39,822 nucleotides of DNA from Strigomonas culicis (lineage: Eukaryota > Euglenozoa > Kinetoplastea > Trypanosomatida > Trypanosomatidae). Below are positions 36,005-39,822 of this stretch, one piece after another (position 1 is the first letter of the stretch; each line of letters begins with the position of its first letter). The notes under the pieces were generated by a model. It worked only from the letters and a program-made list of their open reading frames with translations, searched no databases and was not told the DNA's origin. The DNA lies in NCBI GenBank assembly GCA_000482145.1, contig AUXH01000112.1:1-39822 (forward strand), read 5' to 3'. A program made the position numbers and the translations under genes.

Positions 36005-37495
36005 CTATAACGATTTGGGGGAAGGTGCCGTCGCGAGAGTGTGACTGCGCGACCGTACCTCCACCGTGACCTCCTCCATCACAAGGTTCGCGAGGCGCTC
36101 CAGGTTCTCCGCGCGCCTCTTGCGCTGCCCCACGCTGACGGAGGTGTCGAACAGCAGCAGGCGGCACGCGTGGAGGGACACGCGCTGCACGTCGGGCGCG
36201 GCCACCGCCAGAAGGAGCTTCTGGAAGTCGCGCTCATCTGCGCTGCCGCGCCAGGCATGCACGGCGGTCGTCGCGGTCGCCGCCGCCATGCCGCCGATCG
36301 CCGTGATGGAGGCCCACTTGGAGGTGAAGAAGCTGTCCAGCTCCCTCTGCACGTCGTTGTCGTGCAGGTGCTGCCGCGCGGCCGTGTGGTACTGCTCCGC
36401 CACAATCGTCATGACCTCCGGGCCCAGGGTGGTGGACACCGCATCTTGGATGATGGGCTGCGCCTTGCGCACGTCCGCTGCCGCACCGTCGATGAAGGAC
36501 GCGAGCCGCTGCGCGATACGCAGGCGGCGCCGGCGGAACAGCTCGACAGTCTCCTCCTCCGAGTACATGAGGCCCGACTCGAAGGTGCTTATCAAGAGCA
36601 GCTTGCCCAGCAGCGGCTCCAGGAACTGCGCACCGAACGCCTGCGCGAACAGGTTGGTCTCCGACTCGTGCACATGTGTCGTGTCAACCTTGCCAAACTG
36701 GTCGTACTTCCTGCGGGTGTCCTCGTGGCTAAGGACGTTGTATATCTTGGTCAGCTCCTGGAACTTCACCGTGGCTTGCGGGTCGCCGGCGTTCTTGTCC
36801 GGGTGCATTTGCAATGCCTTTTGCATGTACGCACGCTTGATCTCCGCCTGCGTGGCGGTCTTCTCAAGGCCCAGAAAGGTGTAGTAGTCGGCGCTCTCCG
36901 CAGGGGCCGCTGTGGCAGCAGCGGCGGCGTGCGCACCCAGCCCGAGGCCTGCGTAGTGCTGCCGCCCCGCAGCGGCCAGGTCCTCGTCGTTGGACGGGAG
37001 CGCCGCAAAGTCCTCCGCGAGGTTCACACGGACCCAGCGCCCCTTCGTGCTGTCCCAGAAGGACTCCCCGGCGGCGGTTTCCCGCACGGCCTCCGGTGTG
37101 TTGCACACGCCACGGAACACCTGCTGCGCGCCCTTGCACAGGCCGTACGCGGAGAGCATGGCACCCGACACGAGGCCGGCGCCGAACCCCTTCGCGGCCC
37201 CGCCAAAGCCGTCCTGCGAGCCGGCGTAGGTGGCCGCGGCGACGGTCGTCAGGCCAATGCCGACGCCGGTGGCGGCATTGCGCAGACCATAGCCGAGGCC
37301 CTGCGCCAGGTGCTTGGGCTCGCCGTCGACGAAGACCGTATTCAGAATCCGCTGCGAGGCCAGTCGCACCTCCTCGTTCATGAGGCCGCTGGCTTCTGCA
37401 GTGTCCGCTGGTCGCTGTGCGTCTTGCGGTGGTGCAACGAGCGGAGCGCCCGGTGCGGCTTTGCTCGCACTGGAGCCGTCCTTGCCGTCGCTCAT
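36005..37495 (-). CDS. J-domain protein (DnaJ-X type) with glycine-rich N-terminus
   Basis: Predicted 496 residues. A J domain at about 203-268 carries the HPD motif (231-233) needed to stimulate Hsp70 ATPase, so it should act as an Hsp40 co-chaperone. The part after it (about 275-410, with a Tyr-Ser-Glu-Glu-Glu segment and RRRRLRIAQRLASF) resembles the DnaJ-X domain. The J domain is central and not at the N-terminus. Residues about 65-125 are unusually rich in Gly and Ala with regular G-x3-G spacing, as in glycine zippers or lipid-associated regions, hinting at membrane contact. A Gly/Ala-rich helix recurs near 395-410. Type III J protein; partner Hsp70 and location are unknown. Confidence 0.88.
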   Translation of the reverse strand: MSDGKDGSSASKAAPGAPLVAPPQDAQRPADTAEASGLMNEEVRLASQRILNTVFVDGEPKHLAQGLGYGLRNAATGVGIGLTTVAAATYAGSQDGFGGAAKGFGAGLVSGAMLSAYGLCKGAQQVFRGVCNTPEAVRETAAGESFWDSTKGRWVRVNLAEDFAALPSNDEDLAAAGRQHYAGLGLGAHAAAAATAAPAESADYYTFLGLEKTATQAEIKRAYMQKALQMHPDKNAGDPQATVKFQELTKIYNVLSHEDTRRKYDQFGKVDTTHVHESETNLFAQAFGAQFLEPLLGKLLLISTFESGLMYSEEETVELFRRRRLRIAQRLASFIDGAAADVRKAQPIIQDAVSTTLGPEVMTIVAEQYHTAARQHLHDNDVQRELDSFFTSKWASITAIGGMAAATATTAVHAWRGSADERDFQKLLLAVAAPDVQRVSLHACRLLLFDTSVSVGQRKRRAENLERLANLVMEEVTVEVRSRSHTLATAPSPKSL

Positions 37496-37530
37496 TTAAT
37501 AGCAAATAGAAGGTTAAAGTAAATGTGGAT

Positions 37531-37568
37531 CTAGAGCATAAACGGAGAGAAGTAGAAAGAGAAAGAAG
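37531..37568 (-). promoter_or_regulatory. predicted trans-splice acceptor, J-protein gene
   Basis: A minus-strand C/T-rich tract ends in TGCTCTAG, AG at 37532-37531; leader 35 nt with no intervening ATG. Confidence 0.55.
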
Positions 37569-37709
37569 GTGCAAAAAGTACACAAGTCAAAGAATGAAAA
37601 AAGAAAACAGTATGAGAACTCAAAGTGAATGTGAAGTAGGGGATCCAAAATACACACACGCAAAAAAAAAAAAAGGAACAGCATAGACTGTGAGATGTGA
37701 CAAACTTAT

Positions 37710-39143
37710 TCATCTCCACGCAATGATGCAAACATTTTCTTCTGTTATATCCCTCGTGGCGTACACAGACAGAAACGCCTTATAGCCACACTCCCGCAAG
37801 TATCCTACACGCCACATGTCAATCACCCGCTTACAGTAGAACCCCATTTGCTGCTTCGCTTCATCCGCAAACTTCCCGGACACCGCCCACGACGTCATCT
37901 TGACGATGGCGCCAAACTCCCTCTCCGACACCACATACGGTGTCCCAGGGAGCTGCAACGCAAAGGGAGGCCCGGACGCATCCGCGCGAGGCGCGGAGAA
38001 GGCCTGCACATAGTTGAGGTGCTGCAGCTCGCAGCGGTGGTGGCAGCACGTGGCAAGCACCACGCCCCGCACCTTCGCTCGGGCGATAGACTCCAAGTCG
38101 GGCTCTGTCACGCAGGACAGCGCAAAGTCCGTGCAGCTCCCGCAGAGATGCTTCCCCAGGGCCATCCAGTTCTGCGCCTCGGCCCCTGCACGCGATGCAG
38201 GCCGCACCTCCTCTTGGATGGCGGTCGTCATGTCCAAATCCTTTAGATTGATGCGGAGCCGCAGCAGCGGGATGTCCGAGTGGCTCACCCGCGCGTCCCC
38301 CTTGCGCCGGAACCCGCCCATGTCCACGACCACAATGTGCGGCTGCGCCACCGTCCGCGACCGCAGATGGGGCAGCAGCGGCGGCGCGGCCGAGTCGGAG
38401 GGTGGGGTGGGCTCGTCCCCGCGGCGCTGGATCAGGGTCTCCTGCAGCGCCACCGACAGGCCCCCCTTGCCGGCGCCTAGCTCCATGAAGCCGCCCAGCC
38501 GCTCCTGCGGTGCCGTTAGCGTCTGCGCGATCGCGTAGTCGACGCCCTGGAGCAGCGCCCTGTGCTGCGGGCCGTGCTTCTTGGACGCTTCAGCCCCATC
38601 CTCTCCCCGCCCGGCAGCACCCTCCTCCTCCTTACCCACGGCGGGCAGCGTAATGAACTGAGCCTTAATGTACGTTTCGTAGCTCTCCCGAATGCGTGCC
38701 TTCAGCGCCTCCAGCTCCTCGCTGGGCATATCCTTCAGTGCGCTGCGCTCGGCCCGCAGCGCCGCCGCCTCCTCCTCCTCCGCTCGGGCGGTGCAGTAGC
38801 GCGGACGGCCCTTGAGGGCATGCACATCCTCCCTGTGGTACGGCAGGCCGGCGGTGATGTGTCGCAGGTCGGGGCACACCGTCACGTGGTGCGCCAGCCG
38901 CGAGGCGTACACGGTGTGGTTCGGGTTGATGGGGCAGGCCACGCGCACGTCCTTCGCTCCCTCCAGCGAGGCGGCCCTGCTGTCGCGCTCCGAGGCGTGG
39001 GTGGAGCAGTACGGAGACCCGTCCCTGCACGTCGTCTTGCAGAAGCGGTGCTTGCGCAGCACGTAGTAGCTGCAGTAGCCGGGCACGGGGTTCACAGACG
39101 GCACCTCCGCCTTCGTCCGCTTTGGGCACCCTTGCTCGCTCAT
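37710..39143 (-). CDS. TRM13: tRNA 2'-O-methyltransferase TRM13
   Basis: Predicted 477 residues. TRM13 methylates the ribose 2'-OH at position 4 of the acceptor stem of certain tRNAs using S-adenosylmethionine. In order: a CCCH-type zinc finger (Cys24, Cys35, Cys39 or Cys46, His49), a CHHC finger of U11-48K type (Cys70, His76, His86, Cys90, spacing C-x5-H-x9-H-x3-C), a charged helix, then the methyltransferase domain with the SAM loop ELGAGKGGLS (221-230), GKHLCG (330-335) and the CCHHRC motif (366-371). All key motifs are present, so it should be active. The frame is open for 113 more codons upstream, but these start from a TTG in AT-rich DNA beyond a strong splice acceptor, so the ATG at 39143 is chosen. 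Confidence 0.93.
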   Translation of the reverse strand: MSEQGCPKRTKAEVPSVNPVPGYCSYYVLRKHRFCKTTCRDGSPYCSTHASERDSRAASLEGAKDVRVACPINPNHTVYASRLAHHVTVCPDLRHITAGLPYHREDVHALKGRPRYCTARAEEEEAAALRAERSALKDMPSEELEALKARIRESYETYIKAQFITLPAVGKEEEGAAGRGEDGAEASKKHGPQHRALLQGVDYAIAQTLTAPQERLGGFMELGAGKGGLSVALQETLIQRRGDEPTPPSDSAAPPLLPHLRSRTVAQPHIVVVDMGGFRRKGDARVSHSDIPLLRLRINLKDLDMTTAIQEEVRPASRAGAEAQNWMALGKHLCGSCTDFALSCVTEPDLESIARAKVRGVVLATCCHHRCELQHLNYVQAFSAPRADASGPPFALQLPGTPYVVSEREFGAIVKMTSWAVSGKFADEAKQQMGFYCKRVIDMWRVGYLRECGYKAFLSVYATRDITEENVCIIAWR

Positions 39144-39667
39144 GGACTTCGACTTGGCCAACAGAGCAACTACAGAAAAGGAAAAAAAAAGAAGGAAAAG
39201 GCAGGCGAGAAGGAGAGTGCGTATAAGAGCTCCTGTAAAGTGTCGAACAGAGGAAGATCGATAGAAACCGTACATATACATACAAAAAAAAATGATGAGG
39301 GTACTAGAAATGAAGATATGTGTCAAACATTCAACTGATAGTGTTAGTGTCATTACAGAATTCGCAATTTTGCTTTCTAGCAGAGTGTATCTCTTGCTAG
39401 TAGATGCAATAACAACATAACAGTTAAAATGGGGATAAAAGAATGAGAATAAAGAAAAGTGGAAAACACCGTTAGAACTCAATTAAAAATTATTATTATT
39501 TCTTTGCTATAGTATTAAATATGACGTAACAAGAAAACAAGATATATGAAAAATAAAAACAAAAAAGTAGAGATAGAAAAAGAAGAAGAAAAAAAAGCAA
39601 TATATACATGTTCAAAATAAGCATACTACTTTATACCGATCGATATTCTCCATCAAAGAAAAATTCT
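39144..39667. other. intergenic spacer upstream of TRM13
   Basis: Spacer of 524 nt between TRM13 and the partial gene at the right edge. AT-rich with many A-runs; the left end carries the TRM13 acceptor, the rest is presumably the 3' UTR of the partial gene. No other feature is seen. Confidence 0.55.
39170..39194 (-). promoter_or_regulatory. predicted trans-splice acceptor, TRM13 gene
   Basis: Minus-strand CTTC, nine T, CCTTTTCTGTAG; AG at 39171-39170 gives a 26-nt leader. It rules out the longer upstream open frame as coding. Confidence 0.7.
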
Positions 39668-39822
39668 TTATTTCTTTGTTTCTATGTCCGATGCAGATAC
39701 CGTATTTCGCCGTGGTAGCCGTGGCGTCACCGAGAGCGGCAAGCCGGTGACACTGCTGCCCTTGAGGGAGCCCATCCTGTCCCGCCGCATGCACTCACTC
39801 AGGTCGCCCGGCTGCATGGGCG
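39668..39822 (-). CDS. C-terminal end of an unidentified protein (partial)
   Basis: The last 50 codons of a frame that enters from the right edge and ends in TAA (read at 39670-39668). GC content rises sharply at about 39686, as it does at the ends of the other genes here, and the other two minus-strand frames meet stops near the edge or run on into AT-rich sequence. The visible end is Ser/Pro/Arg-rich (for example LPLSVTPRLPRRN), suggesting a disordered tail. No family can be named. An ATG falls at the first full codon but one, so a complete 49-residue protein is possible but less likely. Confidence 0.6.
   Translation of the reverse strand, partial: PMQPGDLSECMRRDRMGSLKGSSVTGLPLSVTPRLPRRNTVSASDIETKK

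Noticed and set aside
36041..37522. 493-codon plus-strand open frame
   Set aside because: Antisense shadow of the J-protein gene, whose HPD motif and J domain prove the minus-strand reading.
39144..39482. 113-codon in-frame extension of TRM13
   Set aside because: Begins at a TTG, is AT-rich with Phe/Leu/Ser bias, and lies upstream of a strong splice acceptor at 39171-39170.
1..39822. Strand-switch region, tRNA or rRNA gene, or transposon
   Set aside because: No gene is supported on the plus strand, no tRNA- or rRNA-like sequence was recognised by eye in any spacer, and no reverse transcriptase, transposase or terminal repeat is seen.

Overview
The window looks like nuclear DNA of a trypanosomatid (kinetoplastid) protist. 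Every supported gene lies on the minus strand, with no introns visible. The GC-rich coding regions are separated by short AT-rich spacers whose minus-strand reading is pyrimidine-rich and usually ends in an AG just before the start codon. This is the layout of a polycistronic unit processed by spliced-leader trans-splicing. The genus cannot be told from sequence reading alone. The order amino-acid permease, calpain-like cluster, J-protein, TRM13 recalls the calpain cluster of Leishmania chromosome 31, but that is memory and was not checked.

Read in transcription order (right to left) the window holds: the last 50 codons of an unknown gene at the right edge; a TRM13-type tRNA 2'-O-methyltransferase; a J-domain protein with a glycine-zipper-like N-terminus; a disordered hypothetical protein; a degenerate sulfotransferase-fold protein with one membrane helix; a hypothetical protein; a small RecA-like P-loop ATPase; six tandem calpain-like proteins (27871-29988 down to 11586-13934); a large hypothetical nuclear-type protein; a PPR/TPR-like helical protein; a CRAL-TRIO (Sec14-like) protein; and an AAAP-family amino acid permease.

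The main feature is the calpain array, about 18.4 kb. All six members keep the trypanosomatid calpain layout: a DUF1935-type beta domain, a CysPc-like fold and a domain III-like C-terminus. Only the first transcribed one (27871-29988) keeps Cys-His-Asn. The others read S-R-N, F-M-C, S(or N)-H-Q, H-R-N and T-H-N at the same positions, so five of six should lack classical calpain activity. Their N-termini have diverged as well: MGCC or MGN acylation signals, a coiled coil, an acidic helical segment and a roughly 570-residue disordered extension. This suggests a family of mostly non-catalytic scaffold or cytoskeletal proteins with separate targeting, made from one polycistron. Start codons were set to the first ATG after the best splice acceptor; several longer open frames run upstream through AT-rich leader sequence and were trimmed.
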